Below, one piece after another: positions 33,945 to 43,275 of a stretch of DNA of 64,000 nt; the first letter of the stretch is position 1; each line of letters starts with the position of its first letter. The DNA is from Pseudonocardia sp. HH130630-07 (lineage in GTDB: Bacteria > Actinomycetota > Actinomycetes > Mycobacteriales > Pseudonocardiaceae), in the NCBI RefSeq assembly GCF_001698125.1, contig NZ_CP013854.1, forward strand, positions 1,426,001 through 1,490,000, read 5' to 3'. The translations under genes were made by a program, and so were the position numbers. Under the pieces are notes generated by a model. It was not told the origin of the DNA. It did not search any database and saw only the letters and a program-made list of their open reading frames with translations.

Positions 33945-34970
33945 TCAGCCGATGACGTGCATCGACCCGTCCAGCTCCCCGGCCTTCTGCCGGGCGTTGA
34001 GCACGGCGAGCCGGGTGAAGGAGTTGTCGAACGCGTCCTGGGTCAGCCCGCGGGCGGTGTACTCGGTCGCGAGCTGCTCGGCACCGGCCGGGATCGTCCA
34101 GCCGGCCTCGAAGCCCAGCTCCTTGCGGGCCCTGGCGAAGTCGACCCGGTAGGAACGCGGGTCGTTGCCGGCCTCCCCGGTGATGTTCAGGGTCGAGCCG
34201 GGGACGGCCTCGATCACGGCCTGGGCGATCTCGGCGACAGTCCGGTTGTTCTTCTCGGTCCCGACGTTGTACGCACGGGCCCGGACGACGTCCGCCGGCG
34301 CGGCGAGCGCGGCGACCACGGCACCGGCGATGTCGTCGGCGTGCGCCAGCGGGCGCCACGGCGTGCCGTCGGACAGCACGGTCACCTCGTTCGTGAGGAC
34401 CGCGCGTCCGACCAGGTTGTTCAGCACGATGTCGGCACGCAGCCGCGGCGAGAAGCCGAACGCGGTCGCGTTGCGCATCGAGACCGGCACGAAGTCGCTG
34501 GACGCCAGGTCGGCCAGATCGTCTTCGACCCGGACCTTGGAGATCGCGTACGGGGTGACCGGCTTGAGCGGGGCGTCCTCGTCGACGAGGTCGTCGCCGG
34601 ACTGGGCGCCGTACACCGAGCAGGTCGAGGCGTAGACGAACCGGCCGACGCCGGCCTCCTTCGCCAGCCGGGCCAGCCGGGTCGACGCGTGGTGGTTGAT
34701 GTCGTAGGTGATCTCCGGCGCCAGCGAGCCGAGCGGGTCGTTGGACAGCGCCGCCATGTGGACCACCGCGTCGAAGCCCTGCAGCTGCTCGACGGTCACG
34801 TCCCGCAGGTCGGTGCTCAGCCCGTCCACGTCGGGGGTGTCCAGCCCGCCCAGCACGCAGGAGGCGAACAGCCCCGAGTCCAGGCCGGTGACGTCGTGGC
34901 CGGCGGTGGCGAGGATCGGTGCCATCACCGTGCCCAGGTAGCCCTGATGTCCGGTGAGCAGTACCCGCAT
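33945..34970 (-). CDS. NAD-dependent nucleotide-sugar epimerase/dehydratase
   Basis: The 341-residue extended SDR protein has the NAD-binding GHQGYLGTVMAPIL motif (Gly-x-x-Gly-x-x-Gly type, residues 7-14). It also has VVHMAALSNDPLG, the catalytic YAISK with Tyr and Lys near residues 143-147, STCSVYG with the catalytic Ser/Thr, and RNATAFGFSPRLR for sugar-nucleotide binding. It should epimerise or dehydrate a nucleotide sugar. It is the last gene of a minus-strand cluster with a PIG-L deacetylase, a nucleotidyltransferase and a methyltransferase. Confidence 0.88.
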   Translation of the reverse strand: MRVLLTGHQGYLGTVMAPILATAGHDVTGLDSGLFASCVLGGLDTPDVDGLSTDLRDVTVEQLQGFDAVVHMAALSNDPLGSLAPEITYDINHHASTRLARLAKEAGVGRFVYASTCSVYGAQSGDDLVDEDAPLKPVTPYAISKVRVEDDLADLASSDFVPVSMRNATAFGFSPRLRADIVLNNLVGRAVLTNEVTVLSDGTPWRPLAHADDIAGAVVAALAAPADVVRARAYNVGTEKNNRTVAEIAQAVIEAVPGSTLNITGEAGNDPRSYRVDFARARKELGFEAGWTIPAGAEQLATEYTARGLTQDAFDNSFTRLAVLNARQKAGELDGSMHVIG

Positions 34971-35035
34971 GGTGGTCCTTTCGGTAGAACGGTTCGACAG
35001 GTGTGCGATGGTCCCGCGCCGGTGGCCGCCCGGCG

Positions 35036-35722
35036 TCACCGGTCGCCGAAACCGGGCGCCGGCTCGGAGCCGGCGATCGGCGCGACGGACAGGGTCAGCT
35101 TCTGGACGTGGAACGCCTCGGCGTACCGGGCGTGGCACTGCACGCCGCGCACCCGGGCGATGCCGCGGAACGTCTCGTCGTCGAACCAGGCGCGGTCGCG
35201 CTGGGAGCCGTAGTGCTCGTGCAGCTTGGTGATCTTCTCCGCCAGCACCGGCTCGGACAGCGGGAGGTACGCCGACGGCTGGGCCAGGTCGCCCTCCCAC
35301 TTGAGGATCTCGTAGCCGAGGATCAGGTGGTCCCGGAACACGGTCGGCACCATCCGCGCGAGCGTCCGGTGGTCCTGGTGCGCGTCGTGCGGCGACGGGC
35401 CGATCACCAGGTCCGGCTCGCCCCGGGCACGCAGGTCCTCCAGCGCCATCTTGGCGCGCTCCCAGTGCAGGGGGACCCGCCCGTCGGGCAGGTCGAGCAC
35501 CACGACCTCCAGGTTCGCCCCCGGGGTGAACGCGGCGAGCGCGGACCGCTCCTCCTCCTCGCGCAGCGACCCGGCACCGGTGAGGACCAGCGCGGTCACC
35601 GTCACCCCCGGGTAGGCGCGGCACAGCTCCAGCAGGGTGCCACCGGCGCCGATCGGGATGTCGTCGCAGTGCGCGCCCAGCAGCAGGACCCGGTCCAGCC
35701 GCTCGGGCAGCAGGTTCAGCAC
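35036..35722 (-). CDS. PIG-L family deacetylase
   Basis: The 228-residue protein has the zinc-site motif LLLGAHCDDIPIGAGGTLLEL (usually AHPDD, here AHCDD, near residues 17-21), HDAHQDHRTLARM with the third ligand His, and a domain length typical for the family. PIG-L enzymes remove acetyl groups from N-acetylglucosamine derivatives. In this cluster it may deacetylate an amino sugar intermediate. The Cys replacing Pro after His does not remove the zinc ligands. Confidence 0.88.
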   Translation of the reverse strand: MLNLLPERLDRVLLLGAHCDDIPIGAGGTLLELCRAYPGVTVTALVLTGAGSLREEEERSALAAFTPGANLEVVVLDLPDGRVPLHWERAKMALEDLRARGEPDLVIGPSPHDAHQDHRTLARMVPTVFRDHLILGYEILKWEGDLAQPSAYLPLSEPVLAEKITKLHEHYGSQRDRAWFDDETFRGIARVRGVQCHARYAEAFHVQKLTLSVAPIAGSEPAPGFGDR

Positions 35723-35777
35723 GTTCTCGGTCCCCCTGGACTCTGGCCGTGGCGACGGCTGCCGCCCGGCCGGTTGT

Positions 35778-36617
35778 TCAGTCGCTCCGGCGGCTGTCGT
35801 GGTGCAGCTCCGCGATCGCCGCCTGCAGCGGGTCGCGGTCGGTCTCGTGGGTCTCCCACAGCATCCACGGCCGGGAGCCGCCCTGGTAGGCGGCCTCCAG
35901 CGCGTTGCGCTCCTTCACCGTGTCGGCCGGCTGCCAGAACCCGCGGTGCCGGTAGGCCGACATCCGGCCGGCCGCGGCCAGCGGGGTGCAGACGTCGCCG
36001 ATCAGGTCGCAGCCTGGGCCCAGGTGGTCGAAGACCTCCGGCCGGAACATCAGGTAGCCGCCGTTCTCCCACAGCGGCATCTCCTGCAGCGTGGTGATCG
36101 AGGCGAGCCGGCCGTCCTCGGTCACGTCGACGCAGTGGAACGCCGACTGCGGCGGGACCGCCATCAGCTGCCCGACGGCGTCGGTCCCGGCGAACCGCTC
36201 GACCATCGCGTCCAGCGGGGCGTCGGTGAGGACGTCGGCGTAGTTCGCGTGGAACATCTCGTCGTCGGCCAGCAGGGCCCGCACCCGGCGCAGCCGTTCC
36301 CCGATCGGCGAGTCCAGGCCGGTGTGGACGAACGTGATGTTCCAGTCCTGGACGTCGCTGCCCAGCAGCACGACCTCGCCCCGGTGCAGGACGAAGTCGT
36401 TGGACTCGGTCTCGTCGTAGTCGAGGAAGTAGTTCTTGATGTGGTGCGCGCCGTAGCCGAGGCACAGGACGAAGTCCGTGTACCCGAAGTGGGCGTAGTA
36501 GCGCATGACGTGCCAGATCAGCGGGCGCGGACCCACCGGGTGCATCGGCTTCGGGAGGTCGGAGGCGCCGTCGCGCATCCGCATGCCGTAACCCCCGCAG
36601 AACAGGACGACCTTCAC
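35778..36617 (-). CDS. Sugar-1-phosphate nucleotidyltransferase (RfbF-like)
   Basis: The 279-residue protein has the nucleotidyltransferase fold with MKVVLFCGGYGMRMRDGASDLPKPMHPVG at the start (GGxGxR nucleotide loop, KPM). It also has NYADVLTD with the metal Asp near residue 128, GYLMFRPEVFD and FWQPADTVKERNALE. This last part fits glucose-1-phosphate cytidylyltransferases. It activates a sugar phosphate for the cluster. The base used (C, U or T) cannot be decided. Only a few bases separate it from the upstream methyltransferase gene, so they are likely cotranscribed. Confidence 0.86.
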   Translation of the reverse strand: MKVVLFCGGYGMRMRDGASDLPKPMHPVGPRPLIWHVMRYYAHFGYTDFVLCLGYGAHHIKNYFLDYDETESNDFVLHRGEVVLLGSDVQDWNITFVHTGLDSPIGERLRRVRALLADDEMFHANYADVLTDAPLDAMVERFAGTDAVGQLMAVPPQSAFHCVDVTEDGRLASITTLQEMPLWENGGYLMFRPEVFDHLGPGCDLIGDVCTPLAAAGRMSAYRHRGFWQPADTVKERNALEAAYQGGSRPWMLWETHETDRDPLQAAIAELHHDSRRSD

Positions 36618-36621
36618 GGCG

Positions 36622-37857
36622 TCACACCACCTCGAGCGACGGGATCGGGAAGACCAGGCGGCCGCCCCACCCGTGCACGTAGGACAGCTGCTCGGTCAGT
36701 TCGCCACGCAGGTTCCAGGGCAGGACCACCACGTAGTCCGGACGATCCTGGGCGATCCGGTCCGGTGTGTGAATCGGGATTCGGGCGCCCGGGGTGAACC
36801 GGCCGTGCTTGTACGGGTTCCGGTCCACCGTGTAGGCGAGCAGGTCGGGCCGGATCCCGCAGTGGTTCAGCAGGGTGTTGCCCTTGCCCGGGGCGCCGTA
36901 CCCGACGACCAGCTTCCCGGCGCGGCGCGCGTCGATCAGGAACGAGACGAGGTCGTCGCGGATCGTGGAGACGGCCTCGGCGAACCCGTCGTGCCCCTCC
37001 GGGGTGTGCAGGCCGGCGGCCTCCTCGGTGGCGAGCACCTCGCGCACCGCGTCCGACGGCTCCCCCGCGGTCTCGCTCGGGCGCGCCCACATCCGGATCG
37101 AGCCGCCGTGGGTGTCGAGCGGTTCGACGTCGACGACGGTCAGCCCACCGGCCGCGAGCGCCCGCTGCCCGGTCAGCAGCGTGTAGTACTGGAAGTGCTC
37201 GTGGTAGATCGTGTCGAACTGACGGCGTTCGACGAGCGTGAGCAGGTGCTGGACCTCGATCGAGACCCAGCCGTCGTCGGCCACCATGGCGCGCAGCCCC
37301 CTGGCGAACCCGACGACGTCCGGGATGTGGGCGAACACGTTGTTGCCGCACACCAGGTCCGCCGGGCCGTGCTCGGCGCGGACCGCGGCACCGGTCTCCG
37401 GGGTGAGGAACGCGGTGAGCGTCGGGACGCCCTTCTCCCGCGCCGCCTCGCCCACGTTGACGCTCGGCTCCACGCCCAGGCAGCGGACGTCCCGGGCCAC
37501 CACGTGCTGCAGGAGGTAGCCGTCGTTGGAGGCGACCTCCACGACGAACGAGTCCGGGCCGAGCCCGGCCCGCACGGCGGCGGAGTCCACGAACCGGCGG
37601 GCGTGCTCCACCCAGGACGAGCTGAACGAGGAGAAGTAGGCGTACTCGGCGAACGTCTCCTCCGGCGAGATCTCCGGGGGCAGCTGGGCGAGCAGGCAGG
37701 AGTTGCACACCCGGACGTGCAGCGGGTAGCTCGTCTCCGGCTGCTCGGCCGTCTCCGCGGTCAGGAACAGCTCGCACGGCGGTGTGGCACCCAGGTCGCA
37801 GAAACTGCGCAGGTCCGTTGCGCCGCACAGCCGGCAGGCGACCCCGGGATTCAGCAC
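36622..37857 (-). CDS. SAM-dependent sugar C-methyltransferase-like protein
   Basis: The 411-residue protein has the three-part Methyltransf_13/11/14 layout of deoxysugar C-methyltransferases (EvaC/TylC3 type). The N-terminal zinc-binding region is ACRLCGATDL...CELFL...VCNSCLLAQLP. The SAM site is FVVEVASNDGYLLQHV near residue 100, with EHFQYYTLLTGQRAL after it. The C-terminal GAPGKGNTLLNHCGI domain follows, then VVLPWNLRGELTEQL. The GTG at 37857 gives the usual length but has no clear ribosome-binding site. It is the first gene of the cluster. Confidence 0.85.
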   Translation of the reverse strand: MLNPGVACRLCGATDLRSFCDLGATPPCELFLTAETAEQPETSYPLHVRVCNSCLLAQLPPEISPEETFAEYAYFSSFSSSWVEHARRFVDSAAVRAGLGPDSFVVEVASNDGYLLQHVVARDVRCLGVEPSVNVGEAAREKGVPTLTAFLTPETGAAVRAEHGPADLVCGNNVFAHIPDVVGFARGLRAMVADDGWVSIEVQHLLTLVERRQFDTIYHEHFQYYTLLTGQRALAAGGLTVVDVEPLDTHGGSIRMWARPSETAGEPSDAVREVLATEEAAGLHTPEGHDGFAEAVSTIRDDLVSFLIDARRAGKLVVGYGAPGKGNTLLNHCGIRPDLLAYTVDRNPYKHGRFTPGARIPIHTPDRIAQDRPDYVVVLPWNLRGELTEQLSYVHGWGGRLVFPIPSLEVV

Positions 37858-38013
37858 GAAAGGCAGTCTGTCAATGCGACGCGCGGGCACCGCGCCCGGG
37901 GTCACATCGCCCGATGGTGGGCGTGTGCCCCCGGGACGCCCCGTCGCACGACGGCCGGCCGGGGAGGCGGACCGCGTCCGGGTGGGCCGGACGTGCCACG
38001 ATGGGTCCCACGA

Positions 38014-38085
38014 TCCACCGTGGTGTAACGGCAGCACCTCAGATTTTGGTTCTGATGGTCCAGGTTCGAATCCTGGCGGTGGAGC
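38014..38085 (+). tRNA. tRNA-Gln(UUG)
   Basis: Acceptor TCCACCG/CGGTGGA with discriminator G, anticodon stem TCAGA/TCTGA and loop TTTTGGT give UUG at 34-36 (Gln). The T arm is CCAGG-TTCGAAT-CCTGG. A full CCA end is not encoded. A DUF3800 gene follows about 110 bp downstream. Confidence 0.95.
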
Positions 38086-38193
38086 AGGGACGGCGCGGGG
38101 CCGGGCCGCCACCGTGGGCCCGTCGGCCCCGGCACTTCTTTCCGATCCGGCATCGCTAAGTCGGGGCGTCATTGGGTAGCGTCGCCACTCACG

Positions 38194-38952
38194 ATGGCCA
38201 TCTCCGACGTCTACACCTACATCGACGAGACGGGCGACCGCGGATCGGGACCCACCTCCAGCCCGGTCTTCGGGATGGCCGCGGTCCTGGTCGACGACGG
38301 TTCCGCCGCAGCCCTGCGCCTGGCGGTCAACCAGCTCCGGCACGACTTCGGAGTCCCCGGCACGCGGGTCATGTCCTGGAAGACCGACGCCAAGAACCAC
38401 GACCGTCGCAAGCGCGCGGCCGAGGTCCTGGGGGACGTCCCCGGCCTCCGAATCTGCTACGTCTACGCAATCAAGAGCGAACTCCACCTCGGCAGCTACC
38501 GCGGCCACCCGGAACGCTTCTACAACTACGTCGCCTACAAGACCTACGAGTCGACGCTCTGGGCCGCCCGGAACTGGAAGGGCGGCCGCGCGCGGGTGTG
38601 GACCCGCTTCGGCCACGTCCGCCGTCACGATCACCGCACGACCGCCGGCTACATCACGACGGAGGCGGCCGGCGACGGCCGGGTTCCCGACCATCTCGAA
38701 CAGGGCATGCGCTGGGTCTCCGCGGACCGTTACCTGGAGAGCCAGGCGGCCGACCTGTACGGAGGGTTCCTGAAGGCCGCCGTGTGGCCCTCGGGGCAGT
38801 TCGGATACACCGAGCCCGCCTACCTGCTCCGCGTCTGGCACCAGATCCGCAACAGCGGCGACTGCGTCATCCCGCTCGGACTGATGTCGATGCCCGACAG
38901 CAGCCTGGTGCGCCGGAACGCATGGTTCCCCTGCGCAGGATGCACGCGATAG
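38194..38952 (+). CDS. DUF3800-domain protein
   Basis: The 252-residue protein matches DUF3800, a probable nuclease-like fold common on mobile elements and near defence genes. It starts SDVYTYIDETGDRG with the family's acidic D-E-(S/T)-G-D, has VMSWKTDAKNHDRRKR, a central variable region and a late YLESQAADLYGGFLKAAVW acidic helix. No transposase or integrase adjoins it. It follows tRNA-Gln and is followed by a nested hairpin, so it may be remnant island cargo. Its codon use has more A and T at third positions than its neighbours. Confidence 0.8.
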   Translation: MAISDVYTYIDETGDRGSGPTSSPVFGMAAVLVDDGSAAALRLAVNQLRHDFGVPGTRVMSWKTDAKNHDRRKRAAEVLGDVPGLRICYVYAIKSELHLGSYRGHPERFYNYVAYKTYESTLWAARNWKGGRARVWTRFGHVRRHDHRTTAGYITTEAAGDGRVPDHLEQGMRWVSADRYLESQAADLYGGFLKAAVWPSGQFGYTEPAYLLRVWHQIRNSGDCVIPLGLMSMPDSSLVRRNAWFPCAGCTR

Positions 38953-38955
38953 TGA

Positions 38956-39040
38956 ACCCGCGAGGGGCCTCCGGGGGCCGATCCACTGAAGGAGAGCGGT
39001 GGCAGCACCGCTGGCGATCCCCGGCAGACCCCTCGCGGGT
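38956..39040. repeat. 85-bp nested hairpin after the DUF3800 gene
   Basis: Outer arms ACCCGCGAGGGG/CCCCTCGCGGGT are perfect over 12 bp. Inside them lie CCGGGG/CCCCGG and an apical AGCGGTG-GCAG-CACCGCT stem, making one long branched hairpin. It could be a terminator, a structured RNA or a palindromic mobile sequence. Confidence 0.65.
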
Positions 39041-39122
39041 CCACGACGACCGTAACACGTCGAACTGAAGTTCGACAGACGTTTCGGCAGGTCCGCCGCC
39101 CTGAGAGCGCCGATCGACCGGC

Positions 39123-40157
39123 TCACCCGGTACCGGCGCCGGGCTGCCACCGTTCCCGCCGCATCGGCGCCGGTCCCCACCAGGTCACCGTGCGCCACAC
39201 CCACTCCGCGGGCCCGTAGCGGAACCGGCCGAGCCACCACCGGCTGACGACGATCTGCACCGCCACGACCACCGCGGCCAGCGCGATCGCCGTCCCGTAG
39301 CGGTCGCTCCCCGACAGCCCCAGCAGCGGGACCGCCGCCAGCACCAGCAGGGTCGCGGACAGGTAGTTCGTCAGCGACAGCCGACCGAGCGGGGCGAGCA
39401 CGGCGGACAGCGCGGGCCCGGCCGGGCCGGCGAGCAGCAGCACGAGAGCCGCGGCGTAGGCGAGCGCGAGCGCCAGCCCGGCCACGGCCGAGACCTGGTT
39501 GAACCCGCTGTTGACGATGTCGTCCATCTGCAGCCCGACCAGTGGCACGGCCACGAGCACGGCGACCACGAGGACCGCCGCCCACCGCCACCGGGCCGGG
39601 CGGGCGAGCTGGGCGGGCAGGCCGTAGCGCGCCGCGGCCAGCCCGAGCAGGAACAGCCCCGGGATGAGCAGGGTCCCGCCGCTGAACAGCGTGACTGCCA
39701 GCGCGGTCGCCGCCACTCCGCCGAGTGCGATCACCGGGCGCGGCAGCCAGGTCGCCGGCAGCAGCACCACGAGCCCGACGATCGCGTAGGGCAGCAACGC
39801 CTCCCCCGGGTGCAGCATCTGGTGCGCCAGGCCGATCACGGCGAGCGCGAGCAGCCGCCGCAGCAGCACCAGCCGCGGCCGGTCCGTCCGGGCGGCGGCC
39901 CGGTCCAGGAACAGTGCGGTGCTCAGCCCGAACAGGAAGGAGAACAGCGGGAAGAACCGCTGCTGGACGAGCACGTCGAGCCACTGCTGGGTGCTGCCCT
40001 GCCAGTCCCCCACCGTGGGCGGCATGTCGGCCAGCGGCGGGATGTTGACCAGCAGGATCCCGATCAACGCGAACCCGCGCAGGGCGTCGAGCGCGTCGAT
40101 GCGGGCGGAACCGCGGGGGACGGGGCGGGTGAGCGCGGTCGGCGAGGGTTCGGTCAC
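39123..40157 (-). CDS. DUF418-family membrane protein
   Basis: The 344-residue protein has about nine to ten helices and the DUF418 pattern: [21 protein letters not shown] at the start, [15 protein letters not shown], and a C-terminal [15 protein letters not shown] followed by [20 protein letters not shown]. It belongs to the acyltransferase-like YeiB group; function unknown. It is alone on its strand between the DUF3800 hairpin and the OsmC gene. Confidence 0.88.
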   Translation of the reverse strand: MTEPSPTALTRPVPRGSARIDALDALRGFALIGILLVNIPPLADMPPTVGDWQGSTQQWLDVLVQQRFFPLFSFLFGLSTALFLDRAAARTDRPRLVLLRRLLALAVIGLAHQMLHPGEALLPYAIVGLVVLLPATWLPRPVIALGGVAATALAVTLFSGGTLLIPGLFLLGLAAARYGLPAQLARPARWRWAAVLVVAVLVAVPLVGLQMDDIVNSGFNQVSAVAGLALALAYAAALVLLLAGPAGPALSAVLAPLGRLSLTNYLSATLLVLAAVPLLGLSGSDRYGTAIALAAVVVAVQIVVSRWWLGRFRYGPAEWVWRTVTWWGPAPMRRERWQPGAGTG

Positions 40158-40246
40158 GCCGACGATGATGCGGCGCGCGAGGGCCCGGGCGCCTCGGCCC
40201 GCCGGTCGATTCCCGGGGCGGCCGTTCGTCCTTCCGGCCGAGGCCG

Positions 40247-40275
40247 CCGGGCCCGGTGCGGTGCACCGGGCCCGG
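40247..40275 (-). terminator. Hairpin terminator downstream of the OsmC gene
   Basis: CCGGGCCCGGTGC and its complement form a perfect 13-bp stem with a 3-base loop, starting 12 bases after the OsmC-family stop. Confidence 0.65.
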
Positions 40276-40287
40276 ACCGGCCGGGGC

Positions 40288-40731
40288 TCAGCTCTCCAGC
40301 GCGGCGTCCAGGGTGATCTCGACCCCGGTCAGCGCCTTCGAGACGGGGCAGCCCTCCTTGGCGGCCTGCGCAGCCCGGGAGAACCCGTCGGCGTCCAGAC
40401 CGGAGACCTCGCCGCGGACCTTCAGGGTGATCCCGGTCAGCTTGAAGCCGCCGTTCTCCTTGTCCGGGCCGAGCGACACGTCCGCGGACACCTCGAGGGA
40501 CTCCGGGGTGCCACCCGCCTCGGCGACGTTCGCCGAGAGCTGCATCGCGAAGCAGGCCGAGTGCGCCGCCGCGATGAGCTCCTCCGGGCTGGTGGTGCCG
40601 CCCGCGTCGTCCGCGGCGCGCTTCGGAAAGCTGACCTCGAAGGTGCCGGCGCCGGAGCTGGACAGCTCCACCTGACCGGTCCCCTGCTCCAGGCCGCCGT
40701 TCCAGGCGGTGCGGGCGCTACGAGTGGGCAT
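40288..40731 (-). CDS. osmC: OsmC/Ohr-family peroxidase
   Basis: The 147-residue protein is an OsmC-type thiol peroxidase that reduces organic hydroperoxides. The two redox cysteines lie in [15 protein letters not shown] and [14 protein letters not shown], and the active-site Arg/Glu in [17 protein letters not shown] precedes the ATG at 40731. The upstream gene on the plus strand starts far away, so it is transcribed alone and ends at a strong hairpin. Confidence 0.93.
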   Translation of the reverse strand: MPTRSARTAWNGGLEQGTGQVELSSSGAGTFEVSFPKRAADDAGGTTSPEELIAAAHSACFAMQLSANVAEAGGTPESLEVSADVSLGPDKENGGFKLTGITLKVRGEVSGLDADGFSRAAQAAKEGCPVSKALTGVEITLDAALES

Positions 40732-40857
40732 GGTTCCTCCAGGGGGTCGGACGTCGTCGGATCGCGACCGGTCAACATCTACCGGTCCTCGTGCACTCCC
40801 TTCCCCCCGGTACCCCACGCCGAAACGGCCCCGGGCAACGGCGAGCGGAGTGATCGG

Positions 40858-41436
40858 CTACTCGCGCACCTCGACCCGGTCCCCGACCTGCAGCGCACCG
40901 AACCAGCGCTCGGCGTTCGCCCGGTCCAGCCGGACGCACCCGGCCGACGGCGAGTTCACGTTGCCCTCGTGGAAGGCGATGCCGCCGGGGGCGAAGAACA
41001 CCGCGAACGGCATCGGCGCGTTGTTGAACTCGGCGCTGCGGTGGTCCTGGTGCTTCCACTGGACCGAGAAGTCACCGAGCGGGGTCGCCTGCCCCGGGCC
41101 ACCGGGGGCCGCGGGAACCGGCCCGGCCTCGATGACGCCGTCGCGGATCAGCCACGCCTTCCGGCCGGCCCGGTCGACGCAGGCCCGGGCCTCACGGCTG
41201 CACGGGGTCCCCTCGGTACGGCCCTCGGCGCGCGCACCGGAGCCCTCGGCGTCGTCGCGCCGCTCGGAGGACTCGGAGGACTCCCGGTCCCGGCCGCCGT
41301 CGCGGTCGTCCGGCGGCTGGGCCGACGCCGTCCCGGCCAGGGCGGCGACCAGCGCGCCGCACAGCAGGACCAGCACCGTGGTCAGGACCGTCACCGCACG
41401 GGACCGCCGCCGGCGGCCCCCGATCTCGCGCGTCAT
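40858..41436 (-). CDS. L,D-transpeptidase with a charged linker
   Basis: The 192-residue protein has an N-terminal membrane segment or signal (about residues 15-38), a linker very rich in Asp, Arg, Glu and Ser (near 42-75), and a YkuD domain. The catalytic signature is [19 protein letters not shown] near residues 162-180, with His and Cys. It forms 3-3 cross-links in peptidoglycan or attaches proteins to it, outside the membrane. The linker is much longer than the family minimum. Divergent from glmU, another wall gene. Confidence 0.88.
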   Translation of the reverse strand: MTREIGGRRRRSRAVTVLTTVLVLLCGALVAALAGTASAQPPDDRDGGRDRESSESSERRDDAEGSGARAEGRTEGTPCSREARACVDRAGRKAWLIRDGVIEAGPVPAAPGGPGQATPLGDFSVQWKHQDHRSAEFNNAPMPFAVFFAPGGIAFHEGNVNSPSAGCVRLDRANAERWFGALQVGDRVEVRE

Positions 41437-41706
41437 CGCACTCCCGCATCGCTCCGGACGCGATCACGGAACCGACCGCGCTGGGGGGTGAACGAAACCT
41501 CCCCGCGCCGGTTACCACTCGAAAGTTTGATCTTCGCCAAGATCCACCCGGACGGGCGGCACCGCGGCGTACGCGGTGGGCGGCGGCGCCCGCGACCGGC
41601 CCCCGTACGATGCCGTACCGGCAGGGCGGGCCGGGTGCGCGCCGGGCCGAACACGGAGCGCACGGGCCGCCCGGACGGCGGTGAACCCCACCAGGAGGAA
41701 CCGAAC

Positions 41707-43275
41707 ATGCCCGAGCCCCACCAGGGTGCCGCCGACCGACGACCGGACCCCGGTCGGACGGCGGTCGCCGCGGGCATCGTCCTCGCCGCCGGTGCCGGGT
41801 CCCGGATGCGCTCGGCGACGCCGAAGGTGCTGCACGCGCTGGGCGGACGCCCGATGCTCGGGCACGCGGTGCACGCCACGGCGGGGACCGGGACCGACCG
41901 GCTGGTCGTCGTCGTGGGTCACCAGCGCGAGCGGGTATCCGCCGCGGTCGCCGGGTTCGCCGACGAGCTCGGCCGTACCGTCGCGACCGCGGTCCAGGAG
42001 GAACGCCTCGGCACCGGTGACGCCGTGCGCTGCGGACTGTCCGCGCTGCCGGCCGACCTGACCGGCACCGTGCTCGTCACCTACGGCGACGTGCCGCTGC
42101 TCGACACCGCCACGCTGCTGGACCTGGTCGGCGAGCACGAGCGCACCGAGGCCGCGGTGACGCTGCTGACCTGCGACGTCGCCGATCCCACCGGCTACGG
42201 CCGGATCGTGCGCTCCGGCGGAGCGGTCACCGCGATCGTCGAGCACGCCGACGCGACCGCCGAGCAGCGGGCGATCACCGAGATCAACTCGGGCGTCTAC
42301 GCCTTCGACGCGGCCTTCCTCCGCTCCGGGATCGCCGGCCTCGCCACGGACAACTCCCAGCAGGAGCTCTACCTGACCGACCTGGTCGGGGCCGCGGTCA
42401 CCGGCGGCCGCACGGTGCACGCCGTCCGCTGCGCCGACGAGTGGCTGCTGCGCGGGGTGAACGACCGGGTGCAGCTGGCCGAGCTGCGCGCCGAGCTGAA
42501 CCGCCGGGTGCTGCGCCGGTGGATGGTCGACGGCGTGACCGTCGTCGACCCCGCGACGACCTGGGTGGACGTGCAGGTGCGGCTGGGGACCGACGTCGTG
42601 CTGCACCCCGGCACCCAGCTGCACGGGACCTGTGCCGTCGCCGAGGGCGCCGAGATCGGTCCGGACACCACGCTGACGTCCTGCACGGTCGGCGCCGGCG
42701 CGACGGTCGTCCGTACGCACGGCTCGGACTCGGCGATCGGCGACGGCGCCTCGGTCGGGCCGTTCGCCTACCTGCGCCCGCAGGCCCGGCTCGGGGCCGG
42801 CGGCAAGATCGGCACCTTCGTCGAGGTGAAGAACTCCGACATCGGGGCCGGTACCAAGGTGCCGCACCTGACCTACGTCGGTGACGCGACGATCGGCGAG
42901 ATGAGCAACATCGGCGCGTCCTCGGTCTTCGTGAACTACGACGGCGTGCGCAAGCAGCGCACCGTCATCGGGTCCCACGTGAAGACCGGGTCGGACACCA
43001 TGTTCATCGCCCCGGTCACGGTCGGGGACGGGGCCTACACCGGCGCCGGGACGGTGCTCCGTTCCGACGTCCCGCCGGGGGCGCTGGCGGTGTCGGGTGG
43101 GCCACAGCGCACCATCGAGGACTGGGTGCCGCGCAAGCGACCGGGCACCCCGGCCGCCGAGGCGGCCGAGCGGGCGGGCTCCGGCCCGCCGGCGACCGGC
43201 ACGTCCGGTGAGAACGACCCCCGGCACGACGCCGGGGACAACAGAGACCTCAGCCGAGGAGGCACCGCACGGTGA
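41707..43275 (+). CDS. glmU: Bifunctional GlmU (UDP-GlcNAc synthesis)
   Basis: The 522-residue enzyme acetylates glucosamine-1-phosphate and then uridylylates it to make UDP-GlcNAc, a precursor of peptidoglycan. The pyrophosphorylase half has [19 protein letters not shown] and YGDVPLLD. The left-handed beta-helix half has the repeats near [40 protein letters not shown] and [10 protein letters not shown]. The C-terminal tail is about 45 residues of low complexity. AGGAGG precedes the ATG. The stop overlaps the prs start, so both are cotranslated. Confidence 0.96.
   Translation: MPEPHQGAADRRPDPGRTAVAAGIVLAAGAGSRMRSATPKVLHALGGRPMLGHAVHATAGTGTDRLVVVVGHQRERVSAAVAGFADELGRTVATAVQEERLGTGDAVRCGLSALPADLTGTVLVTYGDVPLLDTATLLDLVGEHERTEAAVTLLTCDVADPTGYGRIVRSGGAVTAIVEHADATAEQRAITEINSGVYAFDAAFLRSGIAGLATDNSQQELYLTDLVGAAVTGGRTVHAVRCADEWLLRGVNDRVQLAELRAELNRRVLRRWMVDGVTVVDPATTWVDVQVRLGTDVVLHPGTQLHGTCAVAEGAEIGPDTTLTSCTVGAGATVVRTHGSDSAIGDGASVGPFAYLRPQARLGAGGKIGTFVEVKNSDIGAGTKVPHLTYVGDATIGEMSNIGASSVFVNYDGVRKQRTVIGSHVKTGSDTMFIAPVTVGDGAYTGAGTVLRSDVPPGALAVSGGPQRTIEDWVPRKRPGTPAAEAAERAGSGPPATGTSGENDPRHDAGDNRDLSRGGTAR

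Noticed and set aside
38014-38085. tRNA-Gln as a proven integration site
   Set aside because: I saw no direct repeat of the tRNA 3' end downstream and no integrase, so only the suggestion is kept.
36622-40266. One very long open frame across the methyltransferase, tRNA-Gln and DUF418 regions
   Set aside because: Only the part up to 37857 has family sequence. The rest crosses a tRNA and genes in other frames.
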